Shown piece by piece: positions 9,078 through 17,939 of a DNA stretch of 64,000 nucleotides. The DNA lies in assembly GCF_050433125.1 (NCBI RefSeq), contig NZ_JBNPXV010000005.1, forward strand, positions 266,493 to 330,492. Reading direction: 5' to 3'. The notes beneath the pieces are model-generated. The model saw only the letters and a list, made by a program, of their open reading frames with translations, did no database searches and was not told where the DNA came from. The position numbers and the translations under genes were made by a program. Source of the stretch: Roseimarinus sediminis (GTDB lineage Bacteria; Bacteroidota; Bacteroidia; Bacteroidales; Prolixibacteraceae). Numbering within the stretch: the first letter of the stretch is position 1; every line of letters starts with the position of its first letter.

Positions 9078-10445
9078 TTCCTTATTCAGCGGATATTCCA
9101 TTTTATTGGTCGTTAGTATCAATAGGAAATCACTTCCACGACCGCTGGCCCAGGGTGTAAAAGTGTGTTTTTTATCGGTTTTGAAAACGCCTATCATCAT
9201 GCTTTCACCCGAGCGCGGATTGTACCAGTAGGCCTTGGCCAGACTGTCGTCGAGATAAGACAGATCGGCTTCGATGGCCTGTCCCATGGGTGTATAGATA
9301 AGTAGAAACTGTTGCTTGTTTCCTGAAGCTGCAATCATATGATGGTCGAAATCGGGATTGTCGTTGAGAATGACTTCCTGAGCAGGGTGAATGGCCGGCC
9401 ATCCAAAAGCGCTTAACAGATTTTTCAGGTGTTGCATTTGTGAACTGCCCGGAAGCTGCATGGCCGTGCGCCATCCGGTGCGGGCATTGATAACCGGAGC
9501 GTGTTCTATGCTGTACATTTGCCAGATGTCGTTACAACCATAGGTGTATCCGGCTGCTCCGGCCAGCATGCTATGGTAGGCTGCAACCCGTACATCCGAA
9601 TCGTTTATCCATTCGTGCTCACCGTCTTCCCAAAACCGGTCAGGAATGTTTTCGTACCTGGGTTCTCCGTTAACAACAGGTCGGCTGGGCTTTCGCTGTT
9701 TACAGCGTTTTACAAAATCAAAGTCGCGTGCACGGCGGTCGTGGCCACTTTGGAACATATCGAAGTCGAGCCAGGGCTCATTGATAAAGTCAGTAGCTGC
9801 CTTGGCTCCTGAAGGATGATAGGAAATTAATGCCTTGTTGTTGCCGTTTTTGAGACCTTTGGCCATGGCTTTGATAATGTCGCTCTGGAGTTTGTTTTCG
9901 ATAGGGCGGTCGCCACCCAGTATCCAGATGATGTTTGTTTGCCCGGCATAACGTTCAGCGAGCAGGCGGCCAAAAATTGCTGCATTTTCGGGTGTGAAAA
10001 TTTCAGGACCTGTTCCCCATTTTTTATTGAACTTGTCGCCCCAGGTAGGAAGAAGGGCCAGATACAGACCTTCTTTTTCTGCTTTTTTGACAACATAGTC
10101 GACGTGTTTGAAATAGGCTTCATTGAGTTGTGTGGGATCCAGATTGTGCAGGGGGAGATCACCATTGGCATTGGGCGTGCGCAATCCATCCAGTTCAGCA
10201 AGAATGACTGTTTGAATGATGTTGAAACCCTTTTCGGCCCTGTCTTCGAGATAGAAATCGCTGTCAGCGCGATTGAGCCGGTGCAATAACTCCCAGGCAG
10301 TATCACCAATCCATAAAAAAGGTTCACCCTGGTCGGTTTCGAGATAATTCTTCGACTCGTTAATTCTCAATGCAGGAAGCGAACGACCATGAACAGAAAG
10401 AAAGGTACCGATACAGATGAAAATGAATAAAACTCGTTTGTTCAT
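9069..10445 (-). CDS. GH140-like glycoside hydrolase (DUF4038/apiosidase type)
   Basis: A 458-residue exported protein with signal peptide (MNKRVLFIFICIGTFLSVHG). The body matches the DUF4038/GH140 family: LETDQGEPFLWIGDTAWELLHRLNR near the N-terminus, a TIM-barrel with ALLPTWGDKFNKKWGTG, IIWILGGDRP and VVNGEPRYENI (conserved acids), and a small beta-sandwich C-terminal domain (AKAYWYNPRSGESM). Characterised GH140 enzymes cleave apiose from rhamnogalacturonan II side chains; family membership alone does not prove that substrate here. It is the last gene of the ABC-F / DUF1080 / GH140 minus-strand run, 111 bases after the DUF1080 gene. Confidence 0.82.
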   Translation of the reverse strand: MNKRVLFIFICIGTFLSVHGRSLPALRINESKNYLETDQGEPFLWIGDTAWELLHRLNRADSDFYLEDRAEKGFNIIQTVILAELDGLRTPNANGDLPLHNLDPTQLNEAYFKHVDYVVKKAEKEGLYLALLPTWGDKFNKKWGTGPEIFTPENAAIFGRLLAERYAGQTNIIWILGGDRPIENKLQSDIIKAMAKGLKNGNNKALISYHPSGAKAATDFINEPWLDFDMFQSGHDRRARDFDFVKRCKQRKPSRPVVNGEPRYENIPDRFWEDGEHEWINDSDVRVAAYHSMLAGAAGYTYGCNDIWQMYSIEHAPVINARTGWRTAMQLPGSSQMQHLKNLLSAFGWPAIHPAQEVILNDNPDFDHHMIAASGNKQQFLLIYTPMGQAIEADLSYLDDSLAKAYWYNPRSGESMMIGVFKTDKKHTFTPWASGRGSDFLLILTTNKMEYPLNKEKQ

Positions 10446-10556
10446 AAAATTTTACTGTTAGCTAAGAAGTCTGGTTAACATTTAACTTTTGAAGCCTTTA
10501 TTTGGTAAGTGTAGAAAAATTAACGAAAAAAATTACATGGATAAAAACAGCCTTGT

Positions 10557-11342
10557 TTAATCGAGTAACATGATTTCCACTTTTCTAAACTGAGTAGGAT
10601 GGCTTTCGGCCTGTAGGGCAATGCTTCCGTTTTTCAGCAGTGGATTTCCGTCGGCCGGAAGCAGTTTTTCATATTGCGGATCATCCGCATCGAGCTGGGG
10701 CTGGCTGTATTCCAGAACCACTTCACCATCGATCAGGTGACGTATTATTTCTGCTCCTCTTACTTCTACTTCAACACTAACCCATTGTTCTCCATGGTAG
10801 GTTTTGGCCTTCGAGTCGATGCAATGTTGTGTCATTCGTTCGCCATTGAGCAAGATGTGGGTGCCGGGTGTGCAAACATTCATGTTCGAACGTTCGTTAA
10901 TTCCATCACCACCGAGTAACTGAACTTCGATGGAAACGGGAAAAGCCTGATCAAGTGGTATCGATTTGGCCGCCTGGCAATGAATCATTAAGCCATTGTT
11001 GCGTGCAGCCCATTCGGGTCCGCCGGCAATCTGTTCACCAACAAAGCGGTATTCGGCCCTTAGCCGGTAGTGCGAAAAATCGCCTTTATAAATCAAATGA
11101 CCAAAAACGGGTTCATAGGTATCCCAGTTGTCGTAGCTTACTTTAAGCAGCCCGTCTTCAACACTGAAGGTGTTCTTGTAGTTTTCGCCCAATTCGTGAT
11201 TGGTAAATTTAATGTCCCAGTTTTTGAGGTCTTTTCCGTTGAAAAGCGGATACCACTCACCGGTACGCGGACCTTTGGGCTGGCAGGCAAAATTTACAAG
11301 CAACAATGCTGCAAATACGAAGTTTAGCAGGTAATTCTTCAT
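10557..11342 (-). CDS. DUF1080 (3-keto-disaccharide hydrolase) lipoprotein
   Basis: A 261-residue lipoprotein: hydrophobic N-terminus followed by the lipobox NFACQ, so it should be anchored in the envelope. The rest is a concanavalin-like jelly roll typical of DUF1080, with WYPLFNGKDLKNWDIK at the start of the domain, NNGLMIHCQ in the middle and GSIALQAESHPTQFRKVEI at the end. Family members act on or bind 3-keto-glycosides and other sugars. It lies 44 bases after the ABC-F gene and before the GH140-like gene, supporting a role in polysaccharide use. Confidence 0.85.
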   Translation of the reverse strand: MKNYLLNFVFAALLLVNFACQPKGPRTGEWYPLFNGKDLKNWDIKFTNHELGENYKNTFSVEDGLLKVSYDNWDTYEPVFGHLIYKGDFSHYRLRAEYRFVGEQIAGGPEWAARNNGLMIHCQAAKSIPLDQAFPVSIEVQLLGGDGINERSNMNVCTPGTHILLNGERMTQHCIDSKAKTYHGEQWVSVEVEVRGAEIIRHLIDGEVVLEYSQPQLDADDPQYEKLLPADGNPLLKNGSIALQAESHPTQFRKVEIMLLD

Positions 11343-11385
11343 TTCACTTTTTGTTGGTTAGTGCCACCAAGATAAGCATTTATTT

Positions 11386-13257
11386 TTACTCTTTTTCGCT
11401 TAGTTCCAACCAGCGTAACTCCTTTTCATCCAGGAGATCTTTTAGTAGATTATACCGTTCCGATTTTTCCAGTAACACTTCATGGTCTAGTTCACCTGAA
11501 CTCATTATGTGTTCCAGTTCAGACTTTTCTTTTTCCAGTTGTTCTATTTCAATACCAAGGGCTTCAAATTCTCTTTTTTCATTAAAACTAAGTTTGTTGA
11601 TCTTGTTTCTGGCCTTTGGTTTACTGCTTATGGTATCCACTTTCCTGTCGGCTTGTTTTGCTTCCCGTTCAGCTTTTTCCTGTTCATCGAGATAGGAGCG
11701 GTAAATTGAATAATTGCCCGGAAAATCTTTGATTTGACCACCATTGTCGAATGCGAATATGTGTTCAACAATTTTATCCATGAAAAAGCGGTCGTGGCTT
11801 ACAATCAGAACACAGCCATTAAATTGTTGAAGGTAGTCCTCGAGTACATTCAGTGTCATGATGTCGAGATCGTTGGTGGGCTCGTCGAGAATCAGAAAGT
11901 TGGGGTTCTGCATCAGTATGGAACAGAGATAAAGGCGTCGTTTTTCACCTCCGCTGAGTTTCTCCACCTTTCCATGTTGCATTTCGTAAGGGAAAAGGAA
12001 ATGGGTTAACAACTGAGAGGCACTCCACTGCACACTGCCAAGGTCGATATATTCAGCAATATCCTGAATGATGTCGAGTACTTTGGCATCGGGAGCAAAC
12101 TGTATACCTTCCTGACGATAATAGCCAAATTTTACCGTTTCACCAATGTCAACTGTTCCTTTATCGGGTGACAGCTCGCCGGTAATCAGGTTCAGAAAGG
12201 TCGATTTTCCAGTTCCGTTTTGGCCCACAATTCCAATTTTCTCAAAACGGGCAAATTTGTAAGTGAAATTTTTAAGAACCGTTAAGTCACCAAAACTTTT
12301 GTTCAGATTTTCAATTTCAATTACCTTTTTCCCCAGACGCGATGCTTTGATGTTCAGTTCAAGCTGGTCTTCGCTGAAGTTTTGGCTGGCTTTGGCCTTC
12401 AGGTCGGCAAAGGCATCTACGCGGTATTTGGCCTTGGTGCTGCGGGCTTTTGGCATGCGACGCATCCATTCCTGCTCAGTACGCATCAAATTTCGGGCTT
12501 TTTCCACTTCAGCCTTTTGCTGCTCTTGTCTTTCAGCTCTTTTCTCAACAAAATAGGAATAATTGCCCTTGTAGCGATAGAGTGTTTTGTTGTCGAGTTC
12601 CAGTATTTCGTTGCATACCCGGTCGAGAAAATAACGGTCGTGGGTAACCATCAAAAGGGTACTTTTCATCCGGCTCAGATAGTCTTCGAGCCATTCAATC
12701 ATGTCGAGATCAAGATGGTTGGTTGGTTCGTCAAGTATGATCAGGTCGGGCTCGTTAATCAAAACATTCGCAAGTGCCACGCGCTTTCGTTGCCCCCCCG
12801 AAAGTGTGCCCACCAGCTGATCAAAATCGAAGATTTTCAGTTGTGAAAGTATCTGTTTGATTTTAACATCAAAGTCCCATGCATTCAAACGGTCCATCAG
12901 TTCTGTGGCTTCCTGCAAGTCGTATTTCCCGGGATGGTGAATGGCCTGCTCATAGTTTCGAACGGCCTGAACCACCTCGCTGGTCGACTGATAGATTTCC
13001 TCCATGACCGTAAGTTCATCGTTTTGAACAGGATATTGGTCGAGATAGGCCACCGAAATATTGTTGGTGAAAGTAACTGTTCCCTCGTCGGGCAGTTCCT
13101 TTCCCATGATGGTGTTGAGCAAGGTGGTCTTTCCGGCTCCGTTTCGGGCGATGAGTGCCACTTTTTGTTCGCGCGCAATAGTGAATTGAATGTCCTCAAA
13201 TAATACCAGTTCTCCCCAGCGTCGTGTTAGTCCTTCTACTTGCAGGTATGGAATCAT
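11386..13257 (-). CDS. ABC-F family ATPase (Uup-like)
   Basis: A soluble protein of 623 residues with two ABC ATPase domains and no membrane segments. Seen: Walker A motifs ARNGAGKTTLLN and GQNGTGKSTFLN, signatures LSGGQRKRVAL and LSGGEKRRLYL, Walker B LIILDEPTNHLD and LILDEPTNDLD, an interdomain linker rich in charged residues (EVEKARNLMRTEQEWMRRMPKARS), and a C-terminal coiled coil typical of Uup. ABC-F proteins act on the ribosome or on DNA intermediates. The start at 13257 (MIPYLQVEGL) is chosen because the upstream in-frame ATG at 13317 only adds a non-conserved 20-residue tail. Confidence 0.9.
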   Translation of the reverse strand: MIPYLQVEGLTRRWGELVLFEDIQFTIAREQKVALIARNGAGKTTLLNTIMGKELPDEGTVTFTNNISVAYLDQYPVQNDELTVMEEIYQSTSEVVQAVRNYEQAIHHPGKYDLQEATELMDRLNAWDFDVKIKQILSQLKIFDFDQLVGTLSGGQRKRVALANVLINEPDLIILDEPTNHLDLDMIEWLEDYLSRMKSTLLMVTHDRYFLDRVCNEILELDNKTLYRYKGNYSYFVEKRAERQEQQKAEVEKARNLMRTEQEWMRRMPKARSTKAKYRVDAFADLKAKASQNFSEDQLELNIKASRLGKKVIEIENLNKSFGDLTVLKNFTYKFARFEKIGIVGQNGTGKSTFLNLITGELSPDKGTVDIGETVKFGYYRQEGIQFAPDAKVLDIIQDIAEYIDLGSVQWSASQLLTHFLFPYEMQHGKVEKLSGGEKRRLYLCSILMQNPNFLILDEPTNDLDIMTLNVLEDYLQQFNGCVLIVSHDRFFMDKIVEHIFAFDNGGQIKDFPGNYSIYRSYLDEQEKAEREAKQADRKVDTISSKPKARNKINKLSFNEKREFEALGIEIEQLEKEKSELEHIMSSGELDHEVLLEKSERYNLLKDLLDEKELRWLELSEKE

Positions 13258-13469
13258 AAATCTGAATTTTTGACAAAAATAGAAAAGATTCACCGATCGG
13301 TACGGTCGTTGGCTCATTACTTTGAAGAAATACAGGCTTTGCTAATTCAGTTTGACAATTATTGAAACACAGCTAAGCGAAAGACCTTTCTTTTTAAGCT
13401 GCGGGCAAAAAAACCTTGAGGATTTCGCCTGAAATCAATATCTTTCAGCACCCTTAACCAAGCCAGCAG

Positions 13470-14408
13470 ATGAAGAAATTTTTGGAATACTTTCGCGATT
13501 TTCACCGGTCTTATTTCGATGTAAGGCTTTATGTTTTTACGGCCTTATTCATCGCAGTACTCATTCTGTTCAACTATGCTTTTGATTTTGAAGATTCGTA
13601 CATCGACAGTTTCTACGGCAAAGCGGTTCGAATGCTCTTTTTTTTCCTTTATCATGCTTTGGCCTATTATGGTGTGTTGATGATCATTCAGTTTTTTGGA
13701 AAAGAAAAGTTGCATTTTTCAGTAAGATTCTGGATAAAAAGTCTTGCCGGTTTAATGATTCTTGGCTTTGATCGTGGAGTTTATCCCTTTGTTTCAGATC
13801 TATTGCTGAGTGATATACCGCATCAGGTGTATCGTTTCTATTTTAAGGTTTTGTACAATGCTTATGGCTTGCTCACCATTGTTTTGCCTGTAGGATTGTT
13901 GATGTTGTTGTTCGATCGACACAGCAGAGAGGGACTTTATGGTTTGCGTTTGAAGAAGGTCGATTTCAAAGCCTATGGTATTTTATTGCTGCTTATGATG
14001 CCGGTTTTGCTGCTTGCGACCTGTTTACCCGATTTGCTCGATTATTATCCTACTTATGAGCGGGCAGGAGGGAAAAGCTTTTCTGTGTATTACGATGTGT
14101 CGGAATGGATCGCAAAAGTAGTGTATGAATTGGTGTACCTGCTCGACTTTGTGAATACGGAGCTGTTATTTCGAGGTTTGCTGATTATCGGTCTTTCAAA
14201 AATGCTGGGTAAAAATGTGGTATTGCCCATGGTGGCAGCCTACGCTGTTCTTCATTTTGGTAAGCCGCTTGGCGAAACAATCAGTTCGGTATTTGGGGGC
14301 TATATTCTGGGCATCATTGCCTTGTACAGTCGAAATATTTGGGGCGGAATATTTTTGCATGGCGGGATTGCGCTGTTAATGGAAATATTTGCTGCCTGGC
14401 GGAAATAG
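13470..14408 (+). CDS. CPBP-family intramembrane metalloprotease
   Basis: A 312-residue membrane protein with about eight hydrophobic segments. The second half has the CPBP (CAAX protease/bacteriocin-processing, ABI) signature: NTELLFRGLLIIG with the Glu and Arg of motif 1 (residues ~229-235), HFGKPLGE with the histidine of motif 2, and FLHGGIA with the last histidine. Such enzymes are glutamate-type intramembrane proteases in the cytoplasmic membrane; the substrate is unknown. Motif 1 has a single Glu instead of the usual EE pair. It is monocistronic, divergent from the ABC-F gene. Confidence 0.8.
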   Translation: MKKFLEYFRDFHRSYFDVRLYVFTALFIAVLILFNYAFDFEDSYIDSFYGKAVRMLFFFLYHALAYYGVLMIIQFFGKEKLHFSVRFWIKSLAGLMILGFDRGVYPFVSDLLLSDIPHQVYRFYFKVLYNAYGLLTIVLPVGLLMLLFDRHSREGLYGLRLKKVDFKAYGILLLLMMPVLLLATCLPDLLDYYPTYERAGGKSFSVYYDVSEWIAKVVYELVYLLDFVNTELLFRGLLIIGLSKMLGKNVVLPMVAAYAVLHFGKPLGETISSVFGGYILGIIALYSRNIWGGIFLHGGIALLMEIFAAWRK

Positions 14409-14501
14409 CTTATGTAAAATGTGTATTTTTATTTCCTGCGGAATCAATTTAAACAAACAAGATATTACTGATCAATATCTAAATATTCTAAAATTTTAAT
14501 T

Positions 14502-14555
14502 GTAACAACTTTTTGTTACTTATTGCTTGAGTTGTAACGACATGAATTATATTTG
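14502..14555 (+). promoter_or_regulatory. Promoter of the SDR gene with repeated TGTAAC motifs
   Basis: A Bacteroidetes-type promoter is readable: TTG at 14527-14529 and TATATTTG at 14548-14555, 18 bases apart. Upstream is a perfect inverted repeat GTAACAA (14502-14508) / TTGTTAC (14513-14519), and a third TTGTAAC copy falls between the two promoter boxes (near 14532-14538), which suggests a regulator-binding site. Confidence 0.5.
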
Positions 14556-14575
14556 CTTGCAAAATTGAAAAATCA

Positions 14576-15376
14576 ATGAAGAAAGTTGTTTTTATTACAG
14601 GTATTTCATCAGGTTTTGGTAAAGAAATTTCAAAACAGCTTGCCGAACGAGGGCATAAGGTTTATGGCACCATTCGCACAAAATGTGAAGTGGCTCCCGG
14701 GGTAAATACTGTATTCATTGAGCTGACCGATCCCCAAAGTATTCAGAAGGCAGTTGCATCGGTGATCGAAAAAGAAGGACGAATTGATGTGTTGATCAAC
14801 AATGCAGGCATGCATTCGGGCGGACCGATTGAAGAAACGCCCATGGAGGTGATCAGGGCCCAGATGGAAACCAATTATTTTGGATGGATCAGTGTAATCA
14901 AAAATATTGTACCGATAATGCGGGAACAGAGAGGTGGTACTATTATCAATATCAGTTCGATTGGAGGGCTGACAGGTTTGCCTTTTCAGGGCGTGTATTC
15001 GGCAGCCAAATTTGCACTCGAAGGCATGAGTGCTGCCTTAAGACTTGAACTGCGTCCCTTCAATATTAATGTGGTAATGGTGAATCCGGGCGATTTTAAA
15101 ACACGCAATACTGAAACCCGTATTGTTTCAATTGCAGAAAACAGTGTTTATCAACAACAATTTGAAAAAACACTTGGCATTATTGCCAAAGATGAAACAC
15201 AGGGGAAGGACCCGGAATTGCTGGGACGTACCATCTGTAAAATTGTAGAAGCAAGGAAACCACGCGATCGCTATCTGGTAGGCGCCTTTATTCAGAAACT
15301 GGCTGTTTTTGTAAAGCACATCACTTCCGACCGGTGGTTCTCGTGGATCATAGGAAAATATTACGGAATCAAATAG
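14576..15376 (+). CDS. Short-chain dehydrogenase/reductase
   Basis: A 266-residue classical SDR. Seen: cofactor motif TGISSGFG (residues 8-15), NNAG (75-78), catalytic serine in ISSIGG (~127), catalytic Y141 and K145 in YSAAK, and PG at ~163. The arginine after the first beta strand (TIRTKC) suggests NADP(H). The reaction is an oxidation/reduction of a hydroxyl/carbonyl substrate that cannot be named. It is transcribed alone from its own promoter and converges with a lipoprotein gene only four bases away. Confidence 0.88.
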   Translation: MKKVVFITGISSGFGKEISKQLAERGHKVYGTIRTKCEVAPGVNTVFIELTDPQSIQKAVASVIEKEGRIDVLINNAGMHSGGPIEETPMEVIRAQMETNYFGWISVIKNIVPIMREQRGGTIINISSIGGLTGLPFQGVYSAAKFALEGMSAALRLELRPFNINVVMVNPGDFKTRNTETRIVSIAENSVYQQQFEKTLGIIAKDETQGKDPELLGRTICKIVEARKPRDRYLVGAFIQKLAVFVKHITSDRWFSWIIGKYYGIK

Positions 15377-15388
15377 CTTCTCAGAAGC
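15374..15388. terminator. Short palindrome between convergent genes
   Basis: AGCTTCT-C-AGAAGCT spans the stop codons of the SDR gene and the convergent lipoprotein gene. The stem is perfect but has no T-run, so it may only slow polymerase or protect the RNA ends. Confidence 0.3.
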
Positions 15389-15959
15389 TGTAATCCTTCC
15401 CGCCGATATGGGCAGCTTTCAAGGTGTCGTTAATTCCCCAGGCATACGAACCTGAAACCACTTTCCCCAGTCCCGGGGCCAGAATCACATAATGTTCGTC
15501 GTCAACCGCCTCTTCGATGTCGTAGCTGAAACGCATGCATTTTTCTATATTTTGCTCGGATAGCTTAATTGTCTCAACGGCTCCTTCTGTCATCACTTTC
15601 CATTGATAATCGTCGCCGGCATTGTAATGCCAGCTTTGTTCCTTTTGAGGCGTCAGTTTATATACGAGGAAGGTGTTGCCGGAACTTTCATCAAAGCGAT
15701 GCACATCACCAGAAGCATTGATCCGGTAATATTCGGTGTAGCTGTAATGAACGGTATCGGCGTGATAATTGACAATATCCAGTTGAAAATACACCTTGTC
15801 GTTTTTGACGACGGTGTCTGTAACAGTAGCAACAGTGTTTTCGTATTCCCAGCTATTCCCGATGGCAAGCGGGAAATATTCATTGTCGGAAGGTTCAAAT
15901 TCTTCCTGGCTGCATGAAACGATGGCCAACACTACAATCAGTCTCAATAAAGTTCTCAT
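15381..15959 (-). CDS. Uncharacterised lipoprotein
   Basis: A 192-residue protein with a lipoprotein signal (LRLIVVLAIVSCSQEE, cysteine at residue 16). After the lipobox come the words YFPLAIGNSWEYEN, a pattern often seen at the start of small Bacteroidetes envelope proteins whose function is unknown. The remainder is beta-rich with no recognisable catalytic motif. It is probably attached to a membrane by its lipid. It is expressed alone on the minus strand. Confidence 0.7.
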   Translation of the reverse strand: MRTLLRLIVVLAIVSCSQEEFEPSDNEYFPLAIGNSWEYENTVATVTDTVVKNDKVYFQLDIVNYHADTVHYSYTEYYRINASGDVHRFDESSGNTFLVYKLTPQKEQSWHYNAGDDYQWKVMTEGAVETIKLSEQNIEKCMRFSYDIEEAVDDEHYVILAPGLGKVVSGSYAWGINDTLKAAHIGGKDYSF

Positions 15960-16076
15960 CTGTTTTTAGTATTAATTTGCTTAATGAAGATGAATTACGG
16001 ACTGAATCGTTGCGCACTGACACAATTATTTTAGTCTATTTATCTTTTTTATTCTATCAATCTTTTATCTTCCAGG

Positions 16077-16511
16077 CTATTCAATACTGTCACTGACGAC
16101 GGCTGGTACGTTTAATTCAAATTTAATCCGCGATAAGCGGGTTGATGAAAAGAAAACAAAAAGTGCCAATAAAAAGGCAATCAGCACAAGTGGTTTTGGG
16201 CTTGCTTTTTTGATAAGCCGGACAAGCAGTGAAACAAGCGCCAAAAATCCTGACAGACTTAATATAGTCAGCATTTTAATTACCATTTCAATGTGCTTGC
16301 TTTCGATGCCCTCGCTGAGCGGAGAGGGAATCATACCGCTCATTAAAACGATCAGAGCACTTATTCCGGACAGGCCCAGGATTCCTTCGGCAATGGCAAT
16401 GTAGCGTGATTTTTTTTCTATCCATCCAAAGATGTATAGCGATAGTGCGCCAAAAAGCAGGTATTGAGGTACGCTGCGAAGTAAAATTTCAAGTTGATCG
16501 ATGCTGATCAT
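16077..16511 (-). CDS. Small integral membrane protein of unknown function
   Basis: A 144-residue protein consisting almost entirely of four hydrophobic segments (around residues 15-28, 35-57, 83-103 and 116-134) separated by short charged loops; the last 25 residues are soluble (STRLSRIKFELNVP). No family is recognised. It is divergent from the nuclease gene and 117 bases away from the lipoprotein gene downstream. Confidence 0.6.
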   Translation of the reverse strand: MISIDQLEILLRSVPQYLLFGALSLYIFGWIEKKSRYIAIAEGILGLSGISALIVLMSGMIPSPLSEGIESKHIEMVIKMLTILSLSGFLALVSLLVRLIKKASPKPLVLIAFLLALFVFFSSTRLSRIKFELNVPAVVSDSIE

Positions 16512-16608
16512 TGCGTTTAATTTTTTATTTTTTCAAAAGTAGCATATTTCCTTTTTCTTCTTTTTAAAAATCACGTATTTTGGTGAGTTAAATTAAAACT
16601 CATAAGTG

Positions 16609-17628
16609 ATGCATAAACTTAAAATTCTTATAATTCTTTTTGCCGGCTTGTGGCTGGCTTCATGTCAACGCGATGCAAAGCCTGGTAAGCCTTATACTGT
16701 AGCGTTTTACAATGTTGAAAATTTATTTGACACCATAGATACTCCCGGAAAAATCGATGAAGAATTTCTGCCATCGTCTTACCGTGAATGGAATAGCGAG
16801 CGCTATGACAAAAAACTGGATGATCTTTCCCGTGTAATACATGCCATCGACTCGGTAAATTTGCCTGTTATTTTGGGTGTATGTGAAATTGAAAACGGAA
16901 GCGTACTCACCGATCTGGCCAAACAATCAAGGTTGGCAAAGGCCAATTATCAGGTAGTGTGGGAGGATGGACCCGATGTTCGGGGGATCGATTGTGCCCT
17001 ACTTTATAATCCACAGGCCTTTGAATTAGTTGCACACGAGTCTTTGCCGGTTGTCAATCCGCTGGAACCAGGGTTCCTTACCCGCGATATTTTGTACGTA
17101 AAGGGCATGCTCGACAAGGAATTATTTCATTTCTTTGTGAATCACTGGCCGTCGAGGCGGGGTGGGGAAGCTGCTTCTGAACCCAATCGGGTACTGGCTG
17201 CCCAGGTTTTACGCAATAAAGTTGATGAAATATTTGAAGCAGATTCAATGGCCAACATCATCATTATGGGTGATATGAATGATGAACCCGATAACATGAG
17301 TCTTTCGGATGTGCTGATGGCTCTGCCCAACGATGCTGACGTTGAGAACAGACAACTGCTGAATCTGATGTACGACGACATGCTCGATGGGAAAGGATCG
17401 TACAATTATCGTGGCGACTGGAACATGATTGATAATATGGTGGTTTCGTGTTCGCTGGTCAATAAGGAAAAAGGACTTTCAACAAGTACAGACGATGGAA
17501 CAGTTTTTCATCTTCCTTTTATGGAATTTGTAAACGATAAGGGCGAAATGTCGCCCAACCGAACTTATGGCCGTACTTATTATGGTGGTATTAGTGATCA
17601 CTTTCCAATTTATATGACACTTGAATAA
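16609..17628 (+). CDS. Endonuclease/exonuclease/phosphatase-family lipoprotein
   Basis: A 339-residue DNase I-like (EEP) protein with a lipoprotein signal ending in LASCQRD. Seen: FYNVENLFDT at the start of the fold (metal-binding Asn), GVCEIEN (catalytic Glu), GDMNDEPDN (active-site Asp/Asn) and GGISDHFPIY (catalytic Asp-His) at the end. Such proteins hydrolyse phosphodiester or phosphate bonds with Mg2+; being a lipoprotein it should act in the envelope. ATG at 16609 is preferred to the preceding GTG at 16606. The gene ends before a clear terminator. Confidence 0.85.
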   Translation: MHKLKILIILFAGLWLASCQRDAKPGKPYTVAFYNVENLFDTIDTPGKIDEEFLPSSYREWNSERYDKKLDDLSRVIHAIDSVNLPVILGVCEIENGSVLTDLAKQSRLAKANYQVVWEDGPDVRGIDCALLYNPQAFELVAHESLPVVNPLEPGFLTRDILYVKGMLDKELFHFFVNHWPSRRGGEAASEPNRVLAAQVLRNKVDEIFEADSMANIIIMGDMNDEPDNMSLSDVLMALPNDADVENRQLLNLMYDDMLDGKGSYNYRGDWNMIDNMVVSCSLVNKEKGLSTSTDDGTVFHLPFMEFVNDKGEMSPNRTYGRTYYGGISDHFPIYMTLE

Positions 17629-17686
17629 CATTGCACGAAGAATGGTTTTGAATTCTGATTGTCTGTAAAGTAAAATACTCAATTGT

Positions 17687-17721
17687 AACCGTTTCATCCT
17701 CCCGGATGAAGCGGTTTTTTG
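17687..17721 (+). terminator. Terminator after the EEP nuclease gene
   Basis: 13-bp stem (17687-17699 with 17704-17716, one G-T pair) followed by a run of T. Confidence 0.8.
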
Positions 17722-17880
17722 TTTAGAAGATAAACTGGAAAGCAGACTACTGATCAATCGGTTGCTAAGTTGGAATGTTATATGCCAGTGCACCGTCAAG
17801 GTTGTTTCGGGGCTTTTTCTAAGTTGAATTGTAAGTGAAATGGATGGAAGTAATCAGATGTCGAATAATTTAATGTAAAA

Positions 17881-17909
17881 AAAGGGTTGCCTGTTCGGGC
17901 AACCCTTTT
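17881..17909. terminator. Terminator of the SusC-SusD operon
   Basis: An 11-12-bp stem (17881-17891 with 17898-17909) with A-run on the left and T-run on the right. Acting on the minus strand it ends the transport operon 30 bases past its last stop codon. Confidence 0.8.
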
Positions 17910-17939
17910 TACTATCGAATTGAATTTTTATTAAGAATG

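Noticed and set aside
17479..17799. Minus-strand frame overlapping the EEP nuclease end
   Set aside because: It overlaps the nuclease gene and terminator and has no start context or family resemblance.
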